From positions 558,001 through 622,000 of the forward strand of contig NZ_JADWYJ010000003.1 in the NCBI RefSeq assembly GCF_021354595.1: a stretch of 64,000 nt of DNA. The letters are read 5' to 3'. Source of the DNA: Maribellus sp. CM-23 (GTDB lineage: Bacteria; Bacteroidota; Bacteroidia; Bacteroidales; Prolixibacteraceae). This document shows positions 1 through 10,284 of this stretch, piece by piece; positions within the stretch are counted from its first letter, which is position 1; the number at the start of each line of letters is the position of its first letter. The notes under the pieces are model-generated. The model was given only the letters and a program-made list of their open reading frames with translations, did no database searches and was not told where the DNA came from. Made by a program: the position numbers and the translations under genes.

Positions 1-811
1 CCATACGATTCGATTCACCCTGGTACCACAAAGCTCCTTTAATGGTGTAAGGAATCAAGGGGTGAATCATGGCGTTGTACAGGGCGGTGGGAATATGATT
101 GGTTGATTTAGTAATATCTACCTGCTCTAGGTCAACTTCCTGGTATTTGCTGATCATTTCCTTACTGATCCAGGCCTGAACAGAGCTACCTCCCCACGAG
201 GTATGGATCATACCCACCGGAACATTCAGTATCTCCTGAAGTTGTTTTCCAAAGAAGTAAGCAATGGCGCTGAAATCCCGAACATTGCCTGCATGGGCTT
301 GTTCCCATCCGGTGTATTCTTCAAGATCGGAGAGAGGACTCTTTGAGCCTTTACGAGTGGCTGTAAATAGTCGTAAGTTAGGATTTTCTGCATGCATAAT
401 GGCTTTGTTTGCCTCAAAGGTTGGTTCGCCTGGATAGCCGTTGAGCGGCTGTTGCATGTTCGATTGTCCCGAGCAAAGCCAAACCTCCCCAAAGAGAACA
501 TTGTCGAGGGTGATGTTGGTATCCGAACTGCTTATTTTAATCACCTGGGGATCGGTTGAATCGTTGGTTTTTACTTCAATTTTCCAATTCCCTTCTTTAT
601 CGGCTGTTACTTGTAGCGGAGTTGTTAACCAGCTTGCATCTATACTCAGGTGTTGGTTGGCATCGGCCCAGCCCCACAATATCACGGTTGTATTGCGTTG
701 CAATACCATGTTCGACGATACAATAGCCGGAAGCTTAACCTTGGCAGTTGCTGCCTGAAAAAACAGCACAGAGAATAAAACGGTTAAGGCTAGTTGGGTA
801 ATTTTTTTCAT
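1..811 (-). CDS. Sialate O-acetylesterase (SASA family), C-terminus outside the window
   Basis: Secreted or periplasmic esterase that removes O-acetyl groups from sialic acids or related acetylated sugars. I translated the minus strand from the ATG at 811: a signal peptide (MKKITQLALTVLFSVLFF, with QAATA at the cleavage region) is followed by the family signature SNMVLQRNTTVILWGWAD and by the nucleophile block GQSNM near Ser117, then VPVGMIHTSWGGSSVQAW and the block GALWYQGESN at the window edge. The 270 codons present are roughly the N-terminal half of a family that usually has 470 to 650 residues. The frame is open to base 1. No partner gene is visible on this side. In Bacteroidota such enzymes often sit in polysaccharide utilisation loci, but nothing here proves that. 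Confidence 0.93.
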   Translation of the reverse strand, partial: MKKITQLALTVLFSVLFFQAATAKVKLPAIVSSNMVLQRNTTVILWGWADANQHLSIDASWLTTPLQVTADKEGNWKIEVKTNDSTDPQVIKISSSDTNITLDNVLFGEVWLCSGQSNMQQPLNGYPGEPTFEANKAIMHAENPNLRLFTATRKGSKSPLSDLEEYTGWEQAHAGNVRDFSAIAYFFGKQLQEILNVPVGMIHTSWGGSSVQAWISKEMISKYQEVDLEQVDITKSTNHIPTALYNAMIHPLIPYTIKGALWYQGESNRM

Positions 812-995
812 TCTTATTTAATGTTAAAGTTTTTAATTCAGGCCTTTAAGATCGTATATAAAATGCAATACTGCAAAACATAATAATAGATTGTTGAAAA
901 GTAAGAGCTTGTTATCGCTCGCATTTGGGTGAGATTGAAAAATGCACACAGTTTTGATATCCCTTGTACTTGCGAGGGGAGTTCATTAATACTAC

Positions 996-1025
996 AAAAA
1001 AGCCGTCGAGAATTTCCCGACGGCT
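996..1025 (-). terminator. Intrinsic terminator of the subtilase gene
   Basis: Perfect 8-bp stem (AGCCGTCG at 1001-1008 with CGACGGCT at 1018-1025, 9-nt loop) followed on the minus strand by a run of T (A at 996-1001 on the plus strand). It lies 25 bp beyond the stop codon of the minus-strand subtilase gene. Confidence 0.9.
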
Positions 1026-1049
1026 TCATGAAAAGGTTCGATCTGAGGA

Positions 1050-4000
1050 CTATAGTTTAACAAATGTTTTACTAATGCTTTTGTTAGCTGAAATAATCTG
1101 GATGTGATATGTTCCTGACTTCAGCGCTGTCACGTTGTAATCAAAAACGTCACTGGTTAAAGTATCCAGTTCCTGACTATAAACAATTGATCCCTGGCTA
1201 TTGAAAACTCGGATCAACTGTTTTTGCTCGACAGTGCCTAAGCCACTAATATGGATTAGTTCTCTTGCCGGATTTGGGTAAACATTTACTTCCGTATTTT
1301 CATCCAAATCGTCAAGGCCGGTTACAGTATTACCTGATTTTAATACTTCCACTTTAATTTCGTGTAAGATGATGTTATTTCCGCCATCTTTAGTGGCAAT
1401 ATTAACTGTGAATTCGCCTTCCACATTTTCGTCGGGATTCATTTCCAGCACGATATCGTTTCCGTTCAACGATGCTGAAATAAAGTTAGGACCATCTGCT
1501 ACATAGCTCTCCAATACGTCCCCTGATTTGGTTGAAGCAACATCGAATGATTCAGTAAAATCAGTTCCGGCTTCAATTACCATAGCGTTTGGATTCCATA
1601 CATTCGGTACCCAGGTTTGTTTGCCAGGTTTTGTTGAAACAATAAAACCGGTTTCTGCTGTTTTGCCATAAATGTCGGTGGCCGTAATGTGTAACATGGT
1701 TTCCATGTGTTTTTCAACCGGAACAATAATCGCTTCCGGTCCCATGGTGAAAATTTCAACTACGCCATTGGTTTCAGTATAAATGGTGTAGGTCAGCGTA
1801 TCGTTGTCCGGGTCAGCAAATAACTCACCAAAGTTAAAACGGTACTCGTAGTTAATGTGTAGTGTCTGCGTGCTTAAGTCGGTTACTACTTCAGGTGCAC
1901 GGTTTGTGTTAACGACGGTTAGCTTACAGGAATATTCCTTGCTCGCGCCGTAAGTGTCAGTTACCCGGTAACCAAGTATATAATCACCTGAAGTGAAATA
2001 GTCAGGTGTTAGCGTAACAGTAAGTAATCCGTTTTGATAATGACTTTCAGTAAATGACAGTGAAGAAGTTTCTTCTACAGAGATTATTTCGTCGCCTTCC
2101 GGATCGGTAAGCGGGAGTTCAAGAACCTTCACTTCTCCTTCCGTTACAAGCAGCGTGTCGGGCAACTGTAGCACGGGAGCCGAATTAATCCGAAGCAGGA
2201 CTGGCACGTTGGCGCTTTCCCGGAGCGGATCGTTGTGTGCGATATTCATACGAGCCTGGTAGGTTCTGGCTTCGAATAGCGACGCGTCAACAGTGATATC
2301 GATGTCCTGAGCAGCTCCTGCTTCAATCTCTCCGGTTCTTGGTTCAATGGTCAGCCATTGTCCGGGATGGGCTGAAAGTGCTCTTGTTTTTAAGGTGTAT
2401 GTAAACGGAAGCTCTTCCCAAACTGCGCCATCATTATATGAAATCCAGTATTTTCCTTCGGTACTTGGCGAGTTGTAATCGAATCCGAACAAGGATTTCA
2501 TTTCAACCGGAAAATCAATTTCAATGAAGAACTGGCTTCCCTGTTCAAAATAGAACGACTGTGACAGGGCAATGGTGTGCAGACCAAATTCCGACGATTC
2601 AGCATGATATTCTCCGGAGTAAAGGAGTTCTGCTGTTTCAAGGTCATTCCCTTTCATAACTTTCACAATGTAAGGTGCTTTAGTTGCTCCCGGCTTCAGG
2701 TAGTCTTTTACGTGTGTGAGTGTAAATCCTTCGGGTTGTGTAACGGTGAAGAGTGTAGCTGTTTTAACCTTTGTCACACCGTCTCCGCCAAATAATCCCA
2801 TTGGATACTCAGGAATATCATAATTGAGTGAGTCGGCAAACACCTGGCCCGATTTGGCCGGTTTACCAATGCTACCGGTTCCCCAGCCCTGACGAAGGAT
2901 TCCCATTGTTACAGAGTAGTCCAGTGCTTTTTCTTGACCTTGGTTTGCCAGTTGAATGCGGAAGTTGTTTTGCCCGTTTTCGTTGACGATCAGTTTCATT
3001 GTATCGTTTTCAGCGGTTTCAAGTAAGTCGTAGGCAAAAACCGGCGGCAGTACTGCATCTCCGGAAAGTTTAACTGAAAATTCGCGTTGGTCATCGAACA
3101 CAAGAACCAGATCAGCCAGGTTGAGATCTGCATTTTTGGCCGAAAAAGAAACCTCGAATGCAATGGTGTCGAATGCAGGAACCATTGCATTTACTTCAAG
3201 ATTGGTAGCAAAAAGTGCTGAGCCATAACCATTTATTTCAATAGATGCGACTGTGGCTGCTTTACTGCCGGTGTTGATTAAAAGAAGTGTTTCACTTACC
3301 GTACCTGGACTGGAAGGCAAGTACATTACGTCTTCGAAAGCAATCTCTTTTTTGCTGATGGCCAGATTCGATTCGCCACTTACATGCAATGCAACATGGG
3401 TGATGTTGGCCGAATTGTTAATATCGTTTGTTAGTACATTGACAGTTCCGCTGTGATCGCCAACAGCCATGTTTTCTGAAATGTATTGCAGTTGAATAAT
3501 TTTCGATTCACCAACAGCAAGTTTTCCTGAAAGCGGAGGGTTGATCAGGATGGCTTTTCCTGAATATGCATCGTGTCCGGTTCGGTAGTCTTCACTTATT
3601 GTTACTCCGTAAATACCCTGTGGTCCTTCAAAACCAATGCGATAATACGGAAGATAATATTGCCCGGTGGTAAGCATTTCTTTGTACTGGTATTTTAGGT
3701 CACCATTTGCATACAATATCAACTGAAATGTGAAATCACCACCGTCTCCTCTGTAATAATATCCAACGTTATTCCATTGGATAACAACATACTCGTCGGT
3801 TTCATACACTAAAAGATCAGACTGTTCTCCTAAAAATGTTACGTTATTTCCCCAAAACGGTGCAATGACAGCATTTGCATAACTTGAGCCGGTGCTGCTG
3901 TTGGGAAGATCGTGCGACGATGTGCCGAAATAGCTGCCCGGTGAAGGATCGAAAGAAACCCAGCCCCCTTTGCCTATGGTAAGCGAAGAATAATCGTTGC

Positions 4001-7000
4001 CATAGTATCGGAAGATGAAGTCTTTGAAATCAATCAAAGTTGATTTTTGACTGGAGTTTAAAAAGTTCCCGGTTAAAGAGGTGCCTTTTCCCGTTATGTC
4101 AATCCATTCGTAGTCTGTATAATTGTAAGAATAGCCATAGCCATTGTCGAAACCATCGGCTTCCTTTTTCTTCCCTTCGATCGTAATAAATTCAGGAGCA
4201 GAAACTGACCAGTTAAGTGTCTTCTCGTTTCCGTCGTTGGTGATGGTTACGCTGGCAGATTTTCCAAGATTGTTGCCATAGGCCAGTGTGTCTTTGGCAA
4301 AGTCGTTTGTCCAACTGTAGGTTGCCAGTGGTGAGCTGTCGCCTTTTCCCAAAAGTTCAATCGGGAATGACTGGCTTACTGTACCGTTTTGTGCTGTCAG
4401 AAGATTAAAAACAATTTGATCTGCGTAGGTTTGAATGTCCTGAGGGGCAAAACTCACCGTAAATGTTTTGCTGCTTCCGGCCGATACCGAAGAGAAAGAA
4501 CTTACGTAATCGCTGTTGGAAAACGGTGAAGATGGTTTCTCTAGTGAATAGTAGGCGTTTGCAGTTCCTGTATTTGTTACGGTAAATGTTTTTGAAAGCG
4601 AAACCCCGCTACCGGCAATCACGTTGCCAAAATCAAGCGAAGTATTGTCGATACTGATTTGCGGCTCACCTAAGATTTCAACTTTAAAAGGAATGCTCAA
4701 TCGTTGGTTGCCATCGTAATTCACATTCAGAGTTGTATTTGAAGAGCTGGTCGCATATTTACCGTTGAGGTCAACAGTTAGCTGAATACTAATACTGTCG
4801 TTGGCCATAATAATACCCGATGCAGGTGTTATATTTTGGATATAGCTGTAAGCGGTAATGCTGTATGAAGCCGGATAATTACCAACATTTTTCAAAACAA
4901 TTGCGGTGTCTATCACTTCACCTGATTGCCTTGCATTTTCGCCCAGCCATTCCATTGAAACAGGGCCTTCCAATACAGGACCTTCTATAAAATTGGCCAA
5001 AACCGGAATTTCCAAACTTCCGTCATCGCTTACTATTTTTAATAATCCCTGGTAGTTCAGTGCATTGTCCTGTTTCTTGGTAGTTAAAGTAATAACCGTT
5101 TTGTATCCGGCTTTTAGTTCTGCAATAGAAGAGGGAGAAACTGTGATTACATCGCTGTTTAGGTTTCCGAGCACAATGTTTTTCAGGTTTCCTTTTCCTG
5201 TGTTCTTGATCTCCAGTTGAATGCTCTCAGTGGTTCCGAAAAACTGGGTGCCAAAATCAACTGTGCTCATGCTGGCTTCCAGTTGCGGTGCCTGGCCTGA
5301 TACATTCACTTTAACAAATTTCGATAAAGCTCCCTGTTTTGGGTCGTCGTGTCGCATGAATAGTTCCACCAGGTGGGTTCCGTTATCGAAGTAATTTCCG
5401 TTTACTTCGATGTCAATCTGCTGGACCGAATCGGGTTGAATATCGCCGGTTCTGGGAGTAAATTTTACAAGGCTGGAGTTTCTAACCGATTCGTAGGCAC
5501 GAATCATCAGGTATTTACCAAAAACCTGTCCTATATCGGTCATGTAATTTTGTTCGGGAGCTACGCGGGCAAAGCTTTTATCTTTCCACTGATAACTGTA
5601 TCCGGTTGCTTTTTTTGCACCGATTGGCAAATAAAGACCACGCGGAGCAGTAACAGTTACCCAAAAAATATCGCCTTGTTTTACTTCCACATCTCTTGAA
5701 AGGGTTGTTTTATACCAACCGCCATCACGATAATCGTAGATGTAGCTCCCGGTTGAAGCTACCGGTTCTCCTGCCGGATAATCCTCGCCTCCCACATGAA
5801 TGGAGAAATGAAATTGACTGCCATCGTACATTTCGGTGGCAATGTATGCGCCTACGTGAGACAAAACCATATCATGCTCGGCTACAAATTTGTTGGCATA
5901 CATCCAGCTTTCGTAAGTGATTTCCTGTGCATAACTGAGGCTTCCGGGGCCAACCATTTCATCGGGGACACTCAAATCCTCGTGTGCAACCGAATCGGTA
6001 TAAGTATAGCTAGGAGTACCTTCGTTCCAACTGGGGCTGGCATACATTCCAATACTGATGTTGCCGCCACCGCTCAACAGTTGCATGGCCGTTCTAAACC
6101 CCAATGTTGAAGGTAGCTGACTGGCTGATTTGAGTGCCAGTGTTTCATAGCCTTTAACATTCCAGTCGTACCGTGAAAATGCTTCACCTTTATTTCTGAA
6201 ATTATAGCTATCGTTGGCAAGATTGTTCTTACTAACGTCAATGTTCATTTCAAGTGTGTCATTCGACAAAAGCTCCAGCTGTGCTGCTTTCCAGGTAGTA
6301 GCCGAAAACAATTGCGACAAGCCAGAAGTGTTTCTAAACCGGTCTTTGGCCTGGATGGCAACAGTATAAGTGGTATTGGGCTCAAGATTCTCAATAAAGA
6401 ATTGATCGAACGAATATTTTGCTGATGAATGGAAAGAGGTAGCAGTTGCTGCAGATTTGAAAAAAGTAGTATCGGTGATTTCGCCGGGCGCAACCAGAAT
6501 TTCGTAATCGGTAATGGTGATACCCTGAATGTTTTTTACCAGCATCCATCCAATGTGGAAGGTATTTTCATCGATACTGTAAAATCCCCAGTCGCTAACA
6601 GCGGGAACTGAACCGGGATCGTCAACCAGTGCAGCGTAGGCATCAAGACGACCTTTCCCGAGGTAGCCGGTAAATGTAGGGTTGACATTGTAAATGTCTT
6701 TTGCTGTGCTTAACAAACGTTCGGTAATGTCATTTGGCGTGATGTGGTGAGCATATTTTGATGCGATTAGCGCCGCAACCCCAGTCACATGTGGTGAAGC
6801 CATTGAAGTTCCCCCCCAATGAGGGCCACCGTATTGATTTCCCGGCAGGGTAGAATAAATTTGATCGCCGGGAGCACAAATGTCAACGATTTCGCTAAAA
6901 TAGGAGGAAGTTGATTTTTGGTCGTAGTGGTTAGTGTTGGCCACCGTTATGCCCAGACCGTAGGCCGAAGGGTAAGCAGCACGCGGCAGACCAATGTAAT

Positions 7001-8141
7001 CACTGTAGCTGGAGAAGTTACCGGCAGCAAAAATTGGTAGTCCACCTTCTTGAACCGGCCCGGTTGAGTTACCGTTTTCGTCAATCCCGGCATTATCAAT
7101 GTAGTACAGAATTGCATTTTTCATTGCCTGACTGGGAGCACCGCCACCCCACGAGTTGTTCGAGATGGTCGCACCATTGTCGGCAGCATAGATAAACGCT
7201 TCTTCGAAACCTCCGGCGTATTCGTCCGTCCCTCCCGGAAGCGTGCTGAATACCTGGCACGACATGAGGCGTACACCGTCGCCGTTTCCGCTACCACCGG
7301 CAACACCGGCAACACCTTTGTTGTTGTTATTTACCGCAGCAATGGTTCCGGCTACGTGTGTGCCGTGTTGGTGTGGAATAATTGTTGGAACCCCCATTAC
7401 AAAGTTCCATCCGTAATAATCATCAATGTAACCATTGTTATCGTCATCAATTCCGTTTTCGGGAATTTCTTCTTCATTGGTCCACATGTTGGCTGCCAGG
7501 TCTTCGTGCTCATAATCAATACCTCCATCGATTACAGCCACCACTACTTCCGGATTCCCGGTTTCAAGTTTCCAGGCTTTCAGGAGGTTGATATCGGCTC
7601 CGGGTGTACCACCAGTCTGTCCTGTATTTTCATAGTGCCACTGTGCGTAGAACAGCGGATCATTCGGTTTTTCTGATAATGTGTTCGATGCTGTAGTTTC
7701 AACTTCTTCCATCTCAGCGTTGCCAAAACTGAAATAGTTAATTTTTGATTCAGCAAATTCAATGGCCTCTAAATTTCCGTATTTCGAAAGTGCATCGTTC
7801 AGATTAGCCGTACTGTCTATTGCAATTTCATACCAAAGATGCAGTCCGTATTTACGTTGGCGTTCTGCAAATTTTCCGGCTACATGAAAAACGGGTTTCA
7901 TGCTTGTGGCCTTGTATTCTTTGTTCAGAACATTAAACCCGGGGATAGTAGTTTGAAGAGGATTTAATTCTAATACATCCGGCTGCTTCTGAATTTGCAG
8001 AGCAGCTTCCTGGGTCAATTTAACCCGGACAATTCCCTTAACAGGAGTACTTTCCGGATTTTGTGCCATTACATTTCCTGACAAAAAAATTACTGCCAGG
8101 AAAAGAAGTGTTGTTTTTAAAATAATGTAAAAATTTCGCAT
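1050..8141 (-). CDS. Giant secreted subtilisin-like serine protease with T9SS sorting domain
   Basis: A 2363-residue S8 peptidase. Order of parts: signal peptide (about 1-26, ending NVMAQ), a fervidolysin-like propeptide region (about 30-150), and the catalytic domain (about 160-510) with Asp205 in VVVAVIDGGID, His259 in HQHGTHVAGTIAA, oxyanion Asn375 in FAAGN and Ser446 in GGTSMASPHV. A fibronectin-III-like stretch follows (about 515-620), then long beta-rich tandem modules of ASPM/Hydin-like and cadherin-like character. The C-terminus (last 80 or so residues) is a Por/T9SS sorting domain with VYPNPARELIHI and a final KTFVKL. Family knowledge: such proteins cross the outer membrane by type IX secretion and are anchored or released. 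The catalytic domain makes up only a sixth of the chain. No T9SS machinery gene is in the window. Monocistronic: terminator at 996-1025. Confidence 0.95.
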   Translation of the reverse strand: MRNFYIILKTTLLFLAVIFLSGNVMAQNPESTPVKGIVRVKLTQEAALQIQKQPDVLELNPLQTTIPGFNVLNKEYKATSMKPVFHVAGKFAERQRKYGLHLWYEIAIDSTANLNDALSKYGNLEAIEFAESKINYFSFGNAEMEEVETTASNTLSEKPNDPLFYAQWHYENTGQTGGTPGADINLLKAWKLETGNPEVVVAVIDGGIDYEHEDLAANMWTNEEEIPENGIDDDNNGYIDDYYGWNFVMGVPTIIPHQHGTHVAGTIAAVNNNNKGVAGVAGGSGNGDGVRLMSCQVFSTLPGGTDEYAGGFEEAFIYAADNGATISNNSWGGGAPSQAMKNAILYYIDNAGIDENGNSTGPVQEGGLPIFAAGNFSSYSDYIGLPRAAYPSAYGLGITVANTNHYDQKSTSSYFSEIVDICAPGDQIYSTLPGNQYGGPHWGGTSMASPHVTGVAALIASKYAHHITPNDITERLLSTAKDIYNVNPTFTGYLGKGRLDAYAALVDDPGSVPAVSDWGFYSIDENTFHIGWMLVKNIQGITITDYEILVAPGEITDTTFFKSAATATSFHSSAKYSFDQFFIENLEPNTTYTVAIQAKDRFRNTSGLSQLFSATTWKAAQLELLSNDTLEMNIDVSKNNLANDSYNFRNKGEAFSRYDWNVKGYETLALKSASQLPSTLGFRTAMQLLSGGGNISIGMYASPSWNEGTPSYTYTDSVAHEDLSVPDEMVGPGSLSYAQEITYESWMYANKFVAEHDMVLSHVGAYIATEMYDGSQFHFSIHVGGEDYPAGEPVASTGSYIYDYRDGGWYKTTLSRDVEVKQGDIFWVTVTAPRGLYLPIGAKKATGYSYQWKDKSFARVAPEQNYMTDIGQVFGKYLMIRAYESVRNSSLVKFTPRTGDIQPDSVQQIDIEVNGNYFDNGTHLVELFMRHDDPKQGALSKFVKVNVSGQAPQLEASMSTVDFGTQFFGTTESIQLEIKNTGKGNLKNIVLGNLNSDVITVSPSSIAELKAGYKTVITLTTKKQDNALNYQGLLKIVSDDGSLEIPVLANFIEGPVLEGPVSMEWLGENARQSGEVIDTAIVLKNVGNYPASYSITAYSYIQNITPASGIIMANDSISIQLTVDLNGKYATSSSNTTLNVNYDGNQRLSIPFKVEILGEPQISIDNTSLDFGNVIAGSGVSLSKTFTVTNTGTANAYYSLEKPSSPFSNSDYVSSFSSVSAGSSKTFTVSFAPQDIQTYADQIVFNLLTAQNGTVSQSFPIELLGKGDSSPLATYSWTNDFAKDTLAYGNNLGKSASVTITNDGNEKTLNWSVSAPEFITIEGKKKEADGFDNGYGYSYNYTDYEWIDITGKGTSLTGNFLNSSQKSTLIDFKDFIFRYYGNDYSSLTIGKGGWVSFDPSPGSYFGTSSHDLPNSSTGSSYANAVIAPFWGNNVTFLGEQSDLLVYETDEYVVIQWNNVGYYYRGDGGDFTFQLILYANGDLKYQYKEMLTTGQYYLPYYRIGFEGPQGIYGVTISEDYRTGHDAYSGKAILINPPLSGKLAVGESKIIQLQYISENMAVGDHSGTVNVLTNDINNSANITHVALHVSGESNLAISKKEIAFEDVMYLPSSPGTVSETLLLINTGSKAATVASIEINGYGSALFATNLEVNAMVPAFDTIAFEVSFSAKNADLNLADLVLVFDDQREFSVKLSGDAVLPPVFAYDLLETAENDTMKLIVNENGQNNFRIQLANQGQEKALDYSVTMGILRQGWGTGSIGKPAKSGQVFADSLNYDIPEYPMGLFGGDGVTKVKTATLFTVTQPEGFTLTHVKDYLKPGATKAPYIVKVMKGNDLETAELLYSGEYHAESSEFGLHTIALSQSFYFEQGSQFFIEIDFPVEMKSLFGFDYNSPSTEGKYWISYNDGAVWEELPFTYTLKTRALSAHPGQWLTIEPRTGEIEAGAAQDIDITVDASLFEARTYQARMNIAHNDPLRESANVPVLLRINSAPVLQLPDTLLVTEGEVKVLELPLTDPEGDEIISVEETSSLSFTESHYQNGLLTVTLTPDYFTSGDYILGYRVTDTYGASKEYSCKLTVVNTNRAPEVVTDLSTQTLHINYEYRFNFGELFADPDNDTLTYTIYTETNGVVEIFTMGPEAIIVPVEKHMETMLHITATDIYGKTAETGFIVSTKPGKQTWVPNVWNPNAMVIEAGTDFTESFDVASTKSGDVLESYVADGPNFISASLNGNDIVLEMNPDENVEGEFTVNIATKDGGNNIILHEIKVEVLKSGNTVTGLDDLDENTEVNVYPNPARELIHISGLGTVEQKQLIRVFNSQGSIVYSQELDTLTSDVFDYNVTALKSGTYHIQIISANKSISKTFVKL

Positions 8142-8515
8142 CGTTTGACTTGTTAGAATTTTTGAAATTGCAAAATTGAAAATGTAATTGGTTAATAAGG
8201 TATTACGCTCCCTAGAATATCCACTACCGTTTAGTAAAGTACCATAACAATACCACTCATACGTATTTTAGGGCGGTATAGATATGGTCATCATTTAATA
8301 AAAGCCTTTGTTTTAGGTAGCTTGGGGAGGTTGGCTGCTAAACGTGTAATGTTAGTTTCGTATCAACAAAATTTGTGTATTGCCTGGCAAAATATTTTAA
8401 ACGGTCTTAGATTGAAATGATAGAATGGATGAATGATATTGATCAAGTCTATATAATCTGCTTTTCAATCGATTGTCAATCTTTTCTGGCTTGTCCTGGT
8501 TAGGAGAGGGGGGTT
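8142..8515. other. 374-bp spacer between the subtilase and the TPR regulator
   Basis: No gene or RNA gene recognised. It must hold the subtilase promoter: a weak TACATTTT box lies about 45 bp upstream of the start codon on the minus strand. It also contains a degenerate copy of an interspersed repeat at 8411-8466. Confidence 0.6.
8411..8466. repeat. Interspersed intergenic repeat, copy 1
   Basis: The stretch starting ATTGAAATGATAGAATGGAT and ending TAATCTGCTTTTC resembles the stretch at 34020-34075, which starts ATTGAAATGATTGAATGGAT and also ends TAATCTGC...TTGCTTTTC. A third, shorter relative lies at 33217-33250. It is noncoding. Confidence 0.6.
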
Positions 8516-10129
8516 TCAAAGTTGAGCGAGGAAAGTGCTTAAATTGACATTTGTATTGGTCAGGTTTAATTTCTTACGCAATCTCGATCGGGCTACTTCA
8601 ACACTTTTTACACTTTGTTGCGTGAGTTCTGCAATTTCTTTTGATGACATTCCCAGTCTTAGCAATGCCGATAATTTTTCTTCGGTTGGGGTGAGGAATG
8701 AAAACTGCTCCCTTAATTTCTCATAAAAACCTTCATGAACTTGTTGATAGCGTGTTTCAAATTCTTCCCATACCGATTTGTTCAAACTCGATTTAAGCAA
8801 GCTGATAGATTCTGCAATTATCTCATTTGAGACGGCATCGGCTTTTAACTGAACCTCTGAAAGTTGCTTGGTGACCTTTTTTAGGGTTTCATTTTTTTCA
8901 ACCAGGTAAAGTTCTTTCATTACCAGCTCTCTTTCACGTAGTTCCAAATCTTTCTCCAGTGTTTGTTTGGTTAGGTATGCGCCTTTGTCCCGGCTTTTAT
9001 TTAACAGGTAGTACAACACAAAAATTACCAGGCCCAGTAGTAATCCAAGTATGATAATGCCGTAAATAAATTTGATTCTTGAGTTTTGTATTTTAAACTG
9101 TTCTTCCTGTTTTTCAAACTGGTGTGTCATTTCAAGGCGGGTAATTTCCTTGATCGTTTTTTCGTTGAAAATACTGTCCTGGTAACTCGTATAATTTTTA
9201 TAGTGGTTTAGGGCATTCAAATAATTTCCTTTTTGCTCTTCTATTTGATAAAGAAGATGATACGAGTCGCCTTTCAAAACATTGGAGCCGGCTTTTGTTG
9301 CCGCACTTAAGCTTTCGGTTGCATTGGCTAGTGCCTCTTTGTAAGAGTTTTGATCCAAAAAATATTTCGATAGTTGTTGTTTGGCTTTGGATAGTTCGAT
9401 CATATCGTCGAAGTATTCACTGAATTCTATTGCCAGTCTAAGACACTGAAGGGCATTATCGGTTTGCTTTTGCTCAAAGTAATTTTCAGCCATTGAGTTG
9501 TAGATCGAGGCCAGTCTGTTTTTATAGTCGTATTTGGTCGCATTCTCAATGGCCATTTCAAAATATGATTGTGCTTTCTTTAGTTCCCCTCTTTTCTCAC
9601 TGATAATACCCATGCTATTGTAGAAAACATGGAGTTGTGATAAATTCGAGGAGTCTCCTTTTGCCAGTAATGCGTTCTGTTTTTCAAAGAGTTCCTGGTA
9701 CAAATCCCATGCTTTGTCGTACTCCTCCAATTGCAAAAGCACTCCGCAAATATTATTAATTTGTCCAATCAGTGCGTTGTAGTTCCTGTTGGTTTCATAG
9801 ATCCTTTTGCTATCCAGAAAATGCTCCAGCGCCTGATCATATTCGCCAATGTGATAAAATATGATTCCCAGATTATTATGGGCAATGGCCATTAATTCAG
9901 GGCTCTCGGTACTTTCTGCGGTTTTCTGTGCCTGGCGGGCGTAACTCAAACTCTCAGAGAGATTTTGTGAGCGGGTTAATTTTGACAGTTCAATCAGCAT
10001 TTCGGTTTTGACACTGTCATTCGAAGTCTCCTGAAGTTGCTGTGTTAAAAAACGAAAATGATCGGTATTTTGCGCATTCAGAGAAAATGAAAAAAGTATA
10101 ATCGATGCCAGGTATATAATTTTATTCAT
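8516..10129 (-). CDS. TPR-repeat membrane regulator with C-terminal LuxR-like HTH
   Basis: A one-component regulator type frequent in Bacteroidota. I place the start at the ATG at 10129 (MNKIIYLASIILFSFSLNAQ), seven codons inside the longest frame, because it gives a clean signal sequence. About 300 residues of tetratricopeptide repeats follow (for example AIAHNNLGIIFYHIGEYDQALEH), predicted periplasmic. Then come one transmembrane helix (FIYGIIILGLLLGLVIFVLYY, with flanks), a coiled coil, and a C-terminal helix-turn-helix: LTPTEEKLSALLRLGMSSKE and QSVKSVEVARSRLRKKLNL. The layout suggests that a periplasmic or membrane event sensed by the TPR part is passed to a cytoplasmic DNA-binding head. 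The ligand and targets cannot be read. No kinase or receiver is present. It stands alone and is separated from ilvN by a terminator. Confidence 0.85.
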   Translation of the reverse strand: MNKIIYLASIILFSFSLNAQNTDHFRFLTQQLQETSNDSVKTEMLIELSKLTRSQNLSESLSYARQAQKTAESTESPELMAIAHNNLGIIFYHIGEYDQALEHFLDSKRIYETNRNYNALIGQINNICGVLLQLEEYDKAWDLYQELFEKQNALLAKGDSSNLSQLHVFYNSMGIISEKRGELKKAQSYFEMAIENATKYDYKNRLASIYNSMAENYFEQKQTDNALQCLRLAIEFSEYFDDMIELSKAKQQLSKYFLDQNSYKEALANATESLSAATKAGSNVLKGDSYHLLYQIEEQKGNYLNALNHYKNYTSYQDSIFNEKTIKEITRLEMTHQFEKQEEQFKIQNSRIKFIYGIIILGLLLGLVIFVLYYLLNKSRDKGAYLTKQTLEKDLELRERELVMKELYLVEKNETLKKVTKQLSEVQLKADAVSNEIIAESISLLKSSLNKSVWEEFETRYQQVHEGFYEKLREQFSFLTPTEEKLSALLRLGMSSKEIAELTQQSVKSVEVARSRLRKKLNLTNTNVNLSTFLAQL

Positions 10130-10179
10130 TTTAGATCTCTTAGGTTTCACTTTCCCTTGAATGTTCGAAGAACATATTG

Positions 10180-10187
10180 CAAATATA
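10180..10187 (-). promoter_or_regulatory. Possible -7 box of the TPR regulator
   Basis: The minus strand reads TATATTTG here, matching the Bacteroidota TAnnTTTG -7 consensus, 51 bp upstream of the chosen start. I find no convincing -33 TTTG at the right distance, so this is tentative. Confidence 0.35.
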
Positions 10188-10230
10188 GTTATATCGGCTT
10201 TTTTTGAATGAAGCCTATTGAATTGAAATG

Positions 10231-10265
10231 AAAAAAAATACCCACCGGATGGTCGGTGGGTATTT
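10231..10265 (-). terminator. Intrinsic terminator of the ilvDBN operon
   Basis: An 11-bp stem (AAATACCCACC at 10236-10246 with GGTGGGTATTT at 10255-10265, loop GGATGGTC) with a T run on the minus strand. It starts 20 bp after the ilvN stop codon and isolates the operon from the TPR regulator. Confidence 0.93.
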
Positions 10266-10284
10266 AGAAGTTCGTTTTTGTATT

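Noticed and set aside
838..1029. 63-codon minus-strand frame overlapping the subtilase terminator
   Set aside because: It runs through the perfect terminator hairpin at 996-1025, has no family resemblance and unusual composition.
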